Of a DNA stretch of 64,000 nt, positions 27,265 through 35,569 are shown piece after piece. Both the position numbers and the translations under genes were made by a program. Under the pieces are notes generated by a model that worked only from the letters and a program-made list of their open reading frames with translations, did no database searches and was not told the DNA's origin. Source of the stretch: an uncultured Eubacterium sp. (GTDB taxonomy: Bacteria > Bacillota > Clostridia > Lachnospirales > Lachnospiraceae); contig CANRTU010000021.1 of the NCBI GenBank assembly GCA_947642745.1, forward strand, positions 1-64,000, in the 5' to 3' direction. Numbering within the stretch: the first letter of the stretch is position 1; the number at the start of each line of letters is the position of its first letter.

Positions 27265-27293
27265 TTGACAAATCTTTAACGAAGTAATACATT
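27265..27293 (+). promoter_or_regulatory. crt promoter overlapped by a Rex-like operator
   Basis: TTGACA (27265-27270), a 17-base spacer and TACATT (27288-27293) form the promoter. The same bases 27265-27282 read TTGACAAATCTTTAACGA, matching the Rex consensus TTGTTAA-N4-TTAACAA at 11 of 14 specified positions. Two of the mismatches are forced by the -35 hexamer. The 5' leader would be about 50 bases. Confidence 0.6.
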
Positions 27294-27346
27294 ATAAATA
27301 TGGTTATACCGCAGTACATATTATAACAAATAGGAGGATCATTAAA

Positions 27347-28141
27347 ATGAACAACTTAAAACTGGAAGTTGAAAATCAGATCGCAGTTCTTACAATCAGC
27401 CGCCCGGCAGCTTTAAACGCATTAAACAGCGAGACACTGGACGAACTGAATACCGTCCTGACTGAAATCGAAGGAAGGGATGACATTAAAGTCGTAATTT
27501 TAACCGGCGGCGCTGACAAAAAAGGGAATGCGTTTAAATCCTTTGTGGCTGGTGCGGACATCGCTGAGATGGTCAACTTCTCCGCAGCGGAAGCACGGGC
27601 TTTTGGTATGAAAGCTTCTGTACCGTTCTTCAAACTGATGAACATGCGTCAGGTTACCATTGCGGCTGTCAACGGTTTCGCACTTGGCGGCGGATGTGAG
27701 ATCTGTATGGCCTGTGATATCCGTATCGCTTCTGACAACGCAATCTTCGGACAGCCGGAATGCGGTCTTGGCATTATCCCTGGCTTCGGCGGTACACAGA
27801 GACTTGCCCGCCTGGTAGGTATGGGACGTGCGAAAGAAATGATTTTCACCTGTGATAATATCAAAGCAGATGAAGCATACCGCATCGGCCTTGTAAACAA
27901 AGTAGTTACTACTGAAGAATTAATGCCTGTAGCAAAAGCAATGGCTGAAAAGATTGTATCCAAAGGAAGCTACGCTGTAGCGATCGCAAAGGCAGCTATC
28001 AACAACGGTTACGATATGGATATCAAAAACGCAGTAGAAATGGAAGCAAACCTGTTTGGCGTAACATGCGCTACACATGACAAAAAAGAAGGCATGAGCG
28101 CATTCCTGGAAAAACGTGCCGCGGATTTAACCGATTTCTAA
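27347..28141 (+). CDS. crt: 3-hydroxybutyryl-CoA dehydratase (crotonase)
   Basis: Dehydrates 3-hydroxybutyryl-CoA to crotonyl-CoA, the step missing from the thl-hbd-bcd-etf operon 18 kb away. It has 264 residues of the enoyl-CoA hydratase family. The oxyanion-hole and CoA motifs are SFVAGADIAEM near residue 66 and ALGGGCEICMACDIRIA near 112, and the catalytic glutamates lie in GQPECGLGIIPGFGGTQRL near 135. AGGAGG sits 9 bases before the ATG. It is a monocistronic plus-strand gene with its own promoter and terminator, and its Rex-like site suggests shared control with the main operon. Confidence 0.94.
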   Translation: MNNLKLEVENQIAVLTISRPAALNALNSETLDELNTVLTEIEGRDDIKVVILTGGADKKGNAFKSFVAGADIAEMVNFSAAEARAFGMKASVPFFKLMNMRQVTIAAVNGFALGGGCEICMACDIRIASDNAIFGQPECGLGIIPGFGGTQRLARLVGMGRAKEMIFTCDNIKADEAYRIGLVNKVVTTEELMPVAKAMAEKIVSKGSYAVAIAKAAINNGYDMDIKNAVEMEANLFGVTCATHDKKEGMSAFLEKRAADLTDF

Positions 28142-28175
28142 AACTGTCATAATTTTTCTGTCATTATTATTCTGT

Positions 28176-28212
28176 AAAAAATACTGCCCGCCACATAAGG
28201 GGCAGTATTTTT
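28176..28212 (+). terminator. Terminator of crt
   Basis: AAAATACTGCCC pairs with GGGCAGTATTTT and is followed by a T-run, 35 bases after the crt stop. The A-run on the other side makes it usable in both directions. Confidence 0.88.
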
Positions 28213-28390
28213 TATACCGCCGGGCGCTGTACCAGACCGGACAGAAACCCATCCCGCAAACCTTACAGATTCCAGAAGCAATACACAAAGGACATTTTCC
28301 AGTACTCCCTCCTGGAAAATGTCCTTTATCAGCCTGTTTATAATTATGTAGTATACATTCCGTAATCTGGTGCGTTCCAAAGCTTCCTGC

Positions 28391-28640
28391 TTATTTTCCG
28401 ATCCTGTCTGTTTCCTTCATTCCACTGCCCCGTACCACATCCGCCATGTAATTTCCGCAGAATTTTCAATGCCTCCCGCAGGTTCGCACGTATTCCATGT
28501 TCTGTCTGATTTCCTGTTTTTACGGTCCTGTCTGTTTCAATCATTCCGTTTCCCCACACCAGAACCGTCCTATAATTTCTGCAGAATTTCCAGTGCGTCT
28601 TTCTGGATCACACAGGTTCCATGCTCTGCCAGGTAAGCCG
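28391..28640. repeat. Tandem duplication covering the 3' end of mecA
   Basis: A unit of 124 bases is present twice. The copy at 28516-28640 includes the last codons and the TAG stop of mecA plus about 50 bases of 3' flank; the copy at 28391-28515 is diverged (roughly 70-75 percent identical by eye). In the downstream copy the stop is replaced by a sense codon, and the translated tail (EHGIRANLREALKILRKL) still resembles the MecA end (EHGTCVIQKDALEILQKL). It has no start signal and is treated as a decayed duplication. Confidence 0.8.
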
Positions 28641-29256
28641 CTTTGTGGATATTCGCCGAGGCGTCATCCATAAATTCCACTGAAGCGCTGATTACCCTGC
28701 ATATTTCCTTGTCTCCCAGTCCGTTCCTCTCAATCAGCAGGAAATAACTGGTAGTTCCATGCTCCTGCAGCCGGTATACACTGCTGACTACCGGCTCTTC
28801 CAGTACAATGGAACAGGCATAATCAATGATCTGGTCCATGCTTTTAAACCCTAATATGTACAGCCGCTTGTTAAAACCTTCTACCAGAGTATCCCGGTCT
28901 TTTGTATCTCCCTGCTCCGCTTCTTCTGCATCCTCTTCGTTTTTCTTTCCAAGCCCCGATAAACTGTCAACCGCCGATTTCAGATTCTGCAGAATATTCA
29001 GGATGTTATTGTCCGGCCGTTCCGAAAATGTCAGTGCCAGCAAATGTTCCGGCAGTACGGCTACCTGCACGGATAACGGGCCGCCCTGGACTTTAAATCC
29101 TACCTCTTCTTCCGCCAGCGATACTATTTTCCGCAAAAACTCTTCCGTCTTGCCGTCATTTTGCAAAAAATCGTCCATTTGCAGGCCATTCTCATTCAAT
29201 TCTGTCTCGGACACTATGCAGCGCACTGTATCCACGTTAATCCTTTTAAATTTCAT
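28570..29256 (-). CDS. mecA: MecA-type adaptor protein for ClpC
   Basis: Adaptor that in Bacillus targets proteins to ClpC-ClpP. The 228-residue length fits. The N-terminal recognition part begins MKFKRINVDTVRCIVSETEL, followed by the acidic, charged linker (KNEEDAEEAEQGDTKDRD, near residues 105-122) and a C-terminal ClpC-binding domain. The stop is TAG, within a 124-base tandem duplication. It lies downstream of the zinc transporter genes on the same strand. A clpC gene is not in the window. The role in this organism (competence, sporulation or general quality control) is inferred. Confidence 0.85.
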   Translation of the reverse strand: MKFKRINVDTVRCIVSETELNENGLQMDDFLQNDGKTEEFLRKIVSLAEEEVGFKVQGGPLSVQVAVLPEHLLALTFSERPDNNILNILQNLKSAVDSLSGLGKKNEEDAEEAEQGDTKDRDTLVEGFNKRLYILGFKSMDQIIDYACSIVLEEPVVSSVYRLQEHGTTSYFLLIERNGLGDKEICRVISASVEFMDDASANIHKAAYLAEHGTCVIQKDALEILQKL

Positions 29257-29332
29257 GCCATCACCCTATTAATTCTTGCGTACTCTGTCCGTTCAGCGCA
29301 AAATCGCACTGTAGCCTGTTATCATAATATAG

Positions 29333-29566
29333 TATACAACACTTGTACCCCGTTTGTCTATTGGTTTCTCCTGCCATAATAATAAGTACAAAAATAAATA
29401 ACTGTTGCCCCAGTCACAATCACTGGTCCTGTGGCCACATTTGTAAAATAATACAACACTTGTACCCCGTTTGTCTATTGGTTTCTCCTGCCATAATAAT
29501 AAGTACAAAAATATATGACAGACGCCTCAATCACAATCATCGGTCCTGTGGCTACGTTTGTAAAAT
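29333..29566. repeat. Tandem 117-bp duplication of the permease 3' end
   Basis: The 117-base unit 29450-29566 holds the end of the permease gene and its TAG stop. The unit 29333-29449 repeats it, with the first 50 or so bases past 29344 identical and the rest about 80 percent identical. The length is 39 codons, so the second copy is in frame behind the stop and again ends YYYGRRNQ and TAG. Confidence 0.9.
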
Positions 29567-30290
29567 ATGAAACCAGCAGTCCGGATATACCGGAAAATAC
29601 GGAAAAAAGTATGGAAAAAAAGTGATACTCCCTCAGATTCCCCGAAATATTCCTGCTGGCGGCTGCAGGCAGGATCAGCAGTGCGTTGATAATCAGAATA
29701 CCAACCCATTTGATAGATCCCATTACGATCAGCGCCGTCAGTACAGCAAACAGATTTTCCATCAGCCGGACCGGAATATGACAGGTTTTTGCCAGCGTCC
29801 GGTGTATGCTGACAGCCTGAAGGCTGTTGAAGCAGAAAATCCAGAACACCAGTGTCAGTACAAAAATCACCGCCAGATATACGATTTCCGTCTTGGAAAT
29901 GCCTAGTACATCTCCCACCAGCAGGCTGGAATATTTGCTGAAATTGCCGCCCTTTGACAATACTGCCAGCCCGAGGGCTATACTGGCGCTGGAAAATACT
30001 GAGATAACCGTATCGTTTGCCGCCGTTCCCGCACTGCTGATCTTATTAAGCAGCAACGCAAATACAACGGCAAACAGCGCCATGGAAAGATTCGTGTCTG
30101 TCACACCAAACACCAGGCCGGCCGCAATTCCCGTCAGTGCGGAATGGCCCAGGGCGTCTGAAAAAAACGCCATCCTGCGTTCCACAATCATGGTGCCCAG
30201 AATACCAAATAACGGCGTAATAATCAGAATTGCCACAAAGGCATTTTTCATGAAACCATACTGCATCCAGTCTGTAAAAAAATTAACCAT
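29475..30290 (-). CDS. znuB: Zinc/manganese ABC transporter permease
   Basis: Membrane subunit of an ABC-3 family metal importer, 271 residues with about eight hydrophobic segments. Family features include ILIITPLFGILGTMIVERRMAF near the N-terminus, ALGHSALTGIAAGLVFG and KWVGILIINALLILPAAASR. The start MVNFFTDWMQYGF at 30290 follows AGGAG by 8 bases and overlaps the ATPase gene by 8 bases, indicating translational coupling. Its 3' end is tandemly duplicated: read-through of TAG would add an in-frame near-copy of the last 31 residues. Zn versus Mn cannot be settled here. Confidence 0.9.
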   Translation of the reverse strand: MVNFFTDWMQYGFMKNAFVAILIITPLFGILGTMIVERRMAFFSDALGHSALTGIAAGLVFGVTDTNLSMALFAVVFALLLNKISSAGTAANDTVISVFSSASIALGLAVLSKGGNFSKYSSLLVGDVLGISKTEIVYLAVIFVLTLVFWIFCFNSLQAVSIHRTLAKTCHIPVRLMENLFAVLTALIVMGSIKWVGILIINALLILPAAASRNISGNLREYHFFSILFSVFSGISGLLVSYFTNVATGPMIVIEASVIYFCTYYYGRRNQ

Positions 30291-31077
30291 CTGTAAAACT
30301 CCTGTGCTTTCCGTCTGCCTGCCTGATTCTATCCGCCGGCAGGACTGTTTCGCCAAATACTTCCCGAAACTCCCTGCTGCGGTATACTTCCCTTACGGAC
30401 CCCTGTTTCAGAATGGTCTGATCCAGCAGAATCACCCGGTCCGCATATTCCGCCACATATTCCAGATCATGGGAGATCAGAATTACCGCCAGGTCAAAAT
30501 TCTTTTTCAGATAATCCATTAATTTATAAAAAAGCTCCATGCCGTTCTGGTCGATACCGGACACTGGCTCATCCAGCAGCAGCAGATCCGGCTCGTTGAG
30601 CACCGCCAGTGACAAAAGCACCCGCTGCAGCTGGCCGCCGGACAGATTGCATACCTGTCTGTCGATAAAGGATTCTGCCTGGAATATTTTCAGGCATTCA
30701 TATATTTCTTCATACAGCTTTTTCTTTTTATGCAAAAATACAGGAAAACGGGATTTATAGCAGGCCATCAGATCAAATACACTGACCGGCGTCCGTTTTT
30801 CTATATTAATACTCTGGGGAACATAACCGGTCTTCAGCTTCTGGATCTGTCCGTCTTCCCGGTCTTTGAATTCGATGCTGCCCGTATAGGGAAGTTCGCC
30901 CAGCATGGCTTTTACAAGTGTGGATTTTCCAGCGCCGTTCTGACCCACAATGGCATTGAGCGTTCCACAGTGTATATGGAGGTTGATATCTGTAAGGATT
31001 TCCTGTTCTCCGATTGTGACGCCCAGGTGATGGACTTTGATACAGTGCAGTCCGCATGGTTCTATAATTTTTCGCAT
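30283..31077 (-). CDS. znuC: Zinc/manganese ABC transporter ATP-binding protein
   Basis: Cytoplasmic ATPase of the metal importer, 264 residues. Walker A is VGQNGAGKSTLVKAMLG near residue 37, the Q-loop GYVPQS, the signature LSGGQLQRVLLSLAVL, Walker B PDLLLLDEP and the switch His in ISHDLEYV. The start MRKIIEPCGLHC at 31077 was chosen because AGGAG lies 7 bases upstream. It lies between the binding-protein and permease genes, 156 bases after the former. Confidence 0.92.
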   Translation of the reverse strand: MRKIIEPCGLHCIKVHHLGVTIGEQEILTDINLHIHCGTLNAIVGQNGAGKSTLVKAMLGELPYTGSIEFKDREDGQIQKLKTGYVPQSINIEKRTPVSVFDLMACYKSRFPVFLHKKKKLYEEIYECLKIFQAESFIDRQVCNLSGGQLQRVLLSLAVLNEPDLLLLDEPVSGIDQNGMELFYKLMDYLKKNFDLAVILISHDLEYVAEYADRVILLDQTILKQGSVREVYRSREFREVFGETVLPADRIRQADGKHRSFTDG

Positions 31078-31233
31078 TTTTGTTACTCCTGTGCACATGC
31101 CAGAATGAACCTGACGTTACATTATGGTTTCATGGAAACAGGATCTGGCTGCTGACTGCGTGGCCCGTACTATGGGATTCCCCCTCATGCTAACCATCCA
31201 TGTAATCTGCGGTTCCATACTGCCGGAATCCGG

Positions 31234-32130
31234 TTATTGCTGTATCACAGCATCCCGCAACAGCTTCAGATTCTGTTCCATGGCCTTGAGGTAACTGTCC
31301 GCTTCATACGTGCCACGCACACAGGTATCCAGCCAGACTATTTTAATCCCGGTCTCCGCACTCACCATATCCCCCATTTCTTTTCCATAAAGCTCCTCAG
31401 CCAGTACCAGGCCGGCTTCATGCTCCCGGATGCCGGCCAGAATATCAGCCACTTCCCCGGCGCTGACCTGACGTTCCTCGTCCAGATCCATTTGTCCGGT
31501 TACCGTAAGACCCAGATCCCTGGCTGTGTAGGCGAAGGCTTCATGGAAAATAATAATATTCTGCGGCAGGATACTGGCCGCTAATTCTGTCTGCTCTTTA
31601 CGCAGCGCTTCCAGTTTTTCCAGATATGTCCTGGTATTGTCCTGATAAACCTGACGGTGAACGGCATCCAGCCCGCACAGGCCGTCCGAGATGGTCTGTA
31701 CCTGTATCATATAATCAGAGATACTCATCCAGACATGGGCATTGTCCTCCAGCAGCCGCACCCGCCCGCAGGCATCCAGCACTGACAGGGACGGGTATCT
31801 GGCCGCAACACCGGATAAAAAACTCTCAATGCCTCCGCCGTTTATGACAAACGCATCCGCACCAGCCAGCACTTTCATATCTGTGGCAGTCAGCTGGTAA
31901 TCATGCATACATCCGGTCTGCGGCTCACTCAGGTTCTCCAGCGTCACGCCTTCACAGTCCCCGATAATATTTTTTGCCGCCACATACACCGGATAAAAGG
32001 AAGTCACTACATGAAACGACTGGTTTTCCTGACTGCCCTTTTCATAACGGACATAAAGGTTTGTCAGTCCGATTTCCGCAAGCATGAGAACCAGCAGCAT
32101 AACGGCCGCGAATACGTATTTATGTTTCAT
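31234..32130 (-). CDS. znuA: Zinc/manganese ABC transporter substrate-binding protein
   Basis: TroA/ZnuA-type binding protein, 298 residues, with an N-terminal hydrophobic export signal (KYVFAAVMLLVLMLAEIGL) but no clear lipobox cysteine, so an uncleaved anchor is likely. Metal-site histidines are visible in CMHDYQLTATDM, in DNAHVWMSISDY and in IFHEAFAYTARDLGL. The usual long His-rich loop of Zn-specific members is absent, so Mn is also possible. The ATG at 32130 lies inside the last codons of ysxC; a GTG two codons earlier is possible. It joins the uptake genes to the Clp-Lon operon. Confidence 0.88.
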   Translation of the reverse strand: MKHKYVFAAVMLLVLMLAEIGLTNLYVRYEKGSQENQSFHVVTSFYPVYVAAKNIIGDCEGVTLENLSEPQTGCMHDYQLTATDMKVLAGADAFVINGGGIESFLSGVAARYPSLSVLDACGRVRLLEDNAHVWMSISDYMIQVQTISDGLCGLDAVHRQVYQDNTRTYLEKLEALRKEQTELAASILPQNIIIFHEAFAYTARDLGLTVTGQMDLDEERQVSAGEVADILAGIREHEAGLVLAEELYGKEMGDMVSAETGIKIVWLDTCVRGTYEADSYLKAMEQNLKLLRDAVIQQ

Positions 32131-32737
32131 GGTCACTGCCCTGCGGCTCTTCCAGACCGCATAGTCTGTCCATCAGCTGCCAGATTTCTTCCCTGCCCTG
32201 TCTGGTGGTGGCAGAAAACGGAATCAGTATATCTGAGCTTTCCAGCCCCAGCCCTTCCCGTATGATCTTAACGCTTTTCTGCACCTGGCTGCGCTTTAGT
32301 TTGTCCAGCTTTGTGGCAATGATCACCGGCCGGTAACCCTGGTACACTACCCAGTCGTACATGGTAATATCATTGGCGGAAGGCTTATGCCGGATATCGA
32401 CCAGCAGAAAAACCGCCCGCAGCTGCCCGGACCGGTGCAGGTAGTTTTCTATCATTTTACCCCATTTTACCCGCTCTGATTCCGGTACTTTTGCGTATCC
32501 ATAGCCCGGCAGATCCACCAGATACATCGCCTCATTAATATTATAAAAATTTATGGTCTGCGTTTTCCCCGGCTGGGCAGAAGTCCGTGCCAGGGCTTTG
32601 CGGTTCATAAGGCTGTTAATCAGTGAGGATTTGCCCACATTGGACTTTCCCGCAAATGCGATTTCCGGAAGCTTGTTATCCGGAATGACGCTTGTGATGC
32701 CACATACCGTTTCCAGGCTGACATTTTTGATAATCAT
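32120..32737 (-). CDS. ysxC: Ribosome biogenesis GTPase YsxC/YihA (EngB)
   Basis: GTPase needed for 50S ribosome assembly, 205 residues. G1 is GKSNVGKSSLIN near residue 31, G3 DLPGYG near 76 and G4 TKLDK near 144; the family ending with LMDRL is seen. It follows lon by 27 bases, the same order as in Bacillus (lonA-ysxC). Its 3' end overlaps the znuA start, so the two are translationally linked. Confidence 0.95.
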   Translation of the reverse strand: MIIKNVSLETVCGITSVIPDNKLPEIAFAGKSNVGKSSLINSLMNRKALARTSAQPGKTQTINFYNINEAMYLVDLPGYGYAKVPESERVKWGKMIENYLHRSGQLRAVFLLVDIRHKPSANDITMYDWVVYQGYRPVIIATKLDKLKRSQVQKSVKIIREGLGLESSDILIPFSATTRQGREEIWQLMDRLCGLEEPQGSDHET

Positions 32738-32764
32738 ATATTTCCTCCTGTCAGATGATACACA

Positions 32765-35086
32765 TTAATGATGCGTCAGCGCCACCTCAAGTACTTCCCG
32801 CAGCTGTTCTGCCAGTACGATTTTCATTCCTTTGGTAATTTCCGCATCAATTTCGGATAAATCTTTTTCGTTTTTTTTCGGAATGCAGACGGTTTTAATA
32901 CCGGCATTTTTTGCCGCCAGCAGCTTTTCTTTTAGTCCGCCAATGGGCAGCACCCTGCCCCGGAGGGTGATTTCTCCTGTCATGGCCACACTGGCACGTA
33001 CCGGTATTTCCGTGACAGCGGACAAAATGGCAGTAGCCATTGTTATGCCGGCTGAAGGTCCGTCTTTTGGTGTGGCCCCTTCCGGTATGTGAATATGGAT
33101 ATCATGCTTCGCAAAATAATCATTGGAAATTTTGTATTTTCCACTTAACGAACGCACATAGCTTAACGCCGCCTGCGCAGACTCTTTCATCACATCTCCA
33201 AGTTTGCCGGTAAGGCGGATCTCTCCTTTGCCCGGCATACAGTTTACCTCTACTTCCAGCGTGACGCCTCCTACACTGGTCCAGGCCAGGCCACGGACAA
33301 TACCCACATCGTCTTTAGCGTTGATATGCCCGGCAGTATAGCGGATGATGCCCAGATACTTTTCCAGATTGCTTCCGGTCACCCGGACCCCGTCCTTTTT
33401 CTTTTCATAAATATCCCTGGCTGCCTTACGGCAGATGGCGCCGATTTTACGCTCCAGATTGCGGACGCCTGCCTCTTTCGTATAACCGCTGATGATTTTT
33501 GCCACCGCCTTATCGCTGATGGACAGCTGGCCTTCCCGCAATCCGTTCTTTTTCATCTGTTTTGCGATCAGGTGCTCTTTTGCAATATGCAGCTTTTCGT
33601 TTTCTGTATAGCTGGATACTTCGATAATCTCCATGCGGTCCAGCAGCGGCCTTGGAATACTTCCTGCGTCGTTTGCCGTGGCAATGAACAGTACGTCTGA
33701 TAAATCTACCGGCACTTCTACATAGTGGTCCCTGAAATGACTGTTCTGCTCGCTGTCCAGCACTTCCAGCAGTGCGGAAGCCGGATCGCCACGGAAATCC
33801 CCGTTTAATTTGTCAATCTCATCCAGCAGCATCAGCGGATTTTTATAACCTGCACTCTTTAGCCCGGTAATAATCCGCCCCGGCATAGCGCCCACATACG
33901 TCTTTCTGTGTCCTCTGATTTCCGCCTCGTCCCGCACGCCGCCCAGGCAGATACGGACATATTTTTTGTCCAGCGCCGTGGCTACTGATTTTGCGATACT
34001 GGTCTTTCCGGTTCCGGGAGGTCCTACCAGACAGATGATCGGACTGTCCCCTTTACTGGTCAGATTGCGTACGGCCAGAAATTCCAGCATACGTTCTTTG
34101 ACTTTTTCCATGCCGTAATGGTCTTCGTTTAATATGCGCTCCGCATTGCGGATATCCCGGTTGTCTCTGGAAGCTTTATTCCAGGGCAGTTCCAGCAGTG
34201 TTTCGATATATCCCCGGACTACGGCGCTCTCAGAAGAACTGACCGGCAGATTTTTAAAACGGTTTATTTCTTCATATAATTTTTCTTTAATCTCTTTATC
34301 CGCTTTTAGTTTTTCCGTCCCGGCCCGGAATTTCTCTATATCCGAATCCGTATTATTTTCCCCCAGCTCTTCCCGGATCAGCCTGAGCTGTTCCCGCAGT
34401 ATATACTCCCGCTGATTTTTGTCCACGGCAGTCCGCAGTTTTTTCTGGAAATCATTTTTGATGGCAATGACTTCAATCTCATTTAAAAGGATTCCCATAA
34501 ATACTTCATAACGGCTGGTCAGATTCACCGCTTCCAGAATCCGCTGCTTTTGCTCATAGTGCAGCGGTATGCTGTTTGCAGTCAGATCAATAAAAGTCTC
34601 CACCTTATCCACTTCATCGATCTGTTTCAGAAATTCCCGGCTGGTACGCTGGCTGACCTGACAGTATTTATGAACGGTCTCTTTCATGCTCATCAGCATA
34701 GCGTCCAGTGCCTGGGGCATCACTTCGCCCAGTGCCTCTTCGTCATACTTTAATACCTGTACTTTATAACAGGATTCGATTTCCGTCAGCTCTTCCAGCC
34801 CCGCACGCTCCAGGCCTTCCACCAGTACACGCACGATATTATTTGGCATTTTAATCAGCTGTTTAATCTGCGCAATAATGCCAACTTCATAGAAATCGTC
34901 CTTTTCCGGCGTATCCACATTCTGGTTTTTCATCGTTACCAGAAATATTTTTTCATCTTTCATCATGGCTTCTTCCACCGCATGAATGGACTGGGGCCTG
35001 CTGATATCAAAATGAATAATCATACCCGGAAGGATTACCATGCCCCGGAGTGGAACCGCAGGCATTATTTTCATAATTTCACACAT
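32765..35086 (-). CDS. lon: ATP-dependent Lon protease
   Basis: LonA-type AAA+ serine protease, 773 residues. The N-terminal substrate domain starts VPLRGMVILPGMIIHFD. The ATPase has Walker A GPPGTGKTSIAK and LMLLDEIDKL. The proteolytic domain has the catalytic Ser in PKDGPSAGI and the Lys in LPIGGLKEKLLAA. The start MCEIMKIMPAVPL at 35086 was chosen because AGGAA lies upstream; a longer open frame reaches 35269, but that part lies in the palindromic element at 35130-35295 and is not believable protein. It lies between clpX and ysxC. Confidence 0.95.
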   Translation of the reverse strand: MCEIMKIMPAVPLRGMVILPGMIIHFDISRPQSIHAVEEAMMKDEKIFLVTMKNQNVDTPEKDDFYEVGIIAQIKQLIKMPNNIVRVLVEGLERAGLEELTEIESCYKVQVLKYDEEALGEVMPQALDAMLMSMKETVHKYCQVSQRTSREFLKQIDEVDKVETFIDLTANSIPLHYEQKQRILEAVNLTSRYEVFMGILLNEIEVIAIKNDFQKKLRTAVDKNQREYILREQLRLIREELGENNTDSDIEKFRAGTEKLKADKEIKEKLYEEINRFKNLPVSSSESAVVRGYIETLLELPWNKASRDNRDIRNAERILNEDHYGMEKVKERMLEFLAVRNLTSKGDSPIICLVGPPGTGKTSIAKSVATALDKKYVRICLGGVRDEAEIRGHRKTYVGAMPGRIITGLKSAGYKNPLMLLDEIDKLNGDFRGDPASALLEVLDSEQNSHFRDHYVEVPVDLSDVLFIATANDAGSIPRPLLDRMEIIEVSSYTENEKLHIAKEHLIAKQMKKNGLREGQLSISDKAVAKIISGYTKEAGVRNLERKIGAICRKAARDIYEKKKDGVRVTGSNLEKYLGIIRYTAGHINAKDDVGIVRGLAWTSVGGVTLEVEVNCMPGKGEIRLTGKLGDVMKESAQAALSYVRSLSGKYKISNDYFAKHDIHIHIPEGATPKDGPSAGITMATAILSAVTEIPVRASVAMTGEITLRGRVLPIGGLKEKLLAAKNAGIKTVCIPKKNEKDLSEIDAEITKGMKIVLAEQLREVLEVALTHH

Positions 35087-35129
35087 AGTCTGATTTCCTA
35101 TTCCATGATTTTTGCCATAACAGTCCGGA

Positions 35130-35295
35130 CCAGTGCAGCGGCGCCTGTTATTTATGGTAAGTGCGCTGAATATTTTGTCACTCCGCAGGTAGGATTTTTC
35201 AAGGCGCAGCAACGCTACGGTTAGAAAATACTGCACAGCGGACGACAGAACAGACAGTGCGGCTGCCATAAATAACTTCGTGACCAGTACACCAG
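35130..35295. repeat. 166-bp palindromic MITE-like element, copy 2, upstream of lon
   Basis: It has the same length and plan as 27017-27182. Shared segments include TGTTATTTATGGTA near the left end, GCTGAATATTTTGTCACT, GCAGCAACGCTACGGTTAGAAAAT in part, and CATAAATAAC near the right end. The terminal arms are more decayed than in copy 1. It lies 43 bases upstream of the lon start codon and so would be in its leader or promoter zone. Confidence 0.75.
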
Positions 35296-35503
35296 ACGGG
35301 TTGTCATTTCTGTAAGTTTTTTTAATTTAATCACAAACTGCCGCAACACAAAAAGAGGAGATACCTTACAGGTTCTCCTCCAGTCAGAAGCTGTATGATC
35401 TTATTGTGACCTTATCGTGATCCTATTTCATCCAGCTCCCTACAGAACTCATACAGCATTACAGCCCGGCCGTCCAGCGTGAACCAAAACAGAACCCGGC
35501 CCC
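35296..35503. other. Gene-free stretch between clpX and lon
   Basis: No ORF with a start signal is present. A short hairpin (GAGGAG with CTCCTC around 35355-35380) and a small direct repeat (CTTATTGTGAC and CTTATCGTGATC) are visible. A promoter for lon could lie here but none was clear. Confidence 0.3.
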
Positions 35504-35538
35504 ATAAGGCTGCCGCTCCCTGGAAGCAGCAGCCTTAT
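35504..35538 (-). terminator. Hairpin after clpX
   Basis: ATAAGGCTGCCGCT pairs with AGCAGCAGCCTTAT, 32 bases past the clpX stop. On the minus strand it is followed by a G-rich stretch and only later by a TTTT, so it may be a weak or partial terminator allowing some read-through to lon. Confidence 0.5.
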
Positions 35539-35569
35539 CATATCTGTAAGGCAATAAATAGTTTATACA

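Noticed and set aside
28344-28559. A separate 71-codon gene downstream of mecA
   Set aside because: It is the decayed duplicate of the mecA end plus its flank and has no start signal of its own.
35087-35269. A 61-residue N-terminal extension of Lon in the same open frame
   Set aside because: It runs through the 166-bp palindromic element, lacks a ribosome binding site and precedes the standard Lon start, so it is an accidental open frame.
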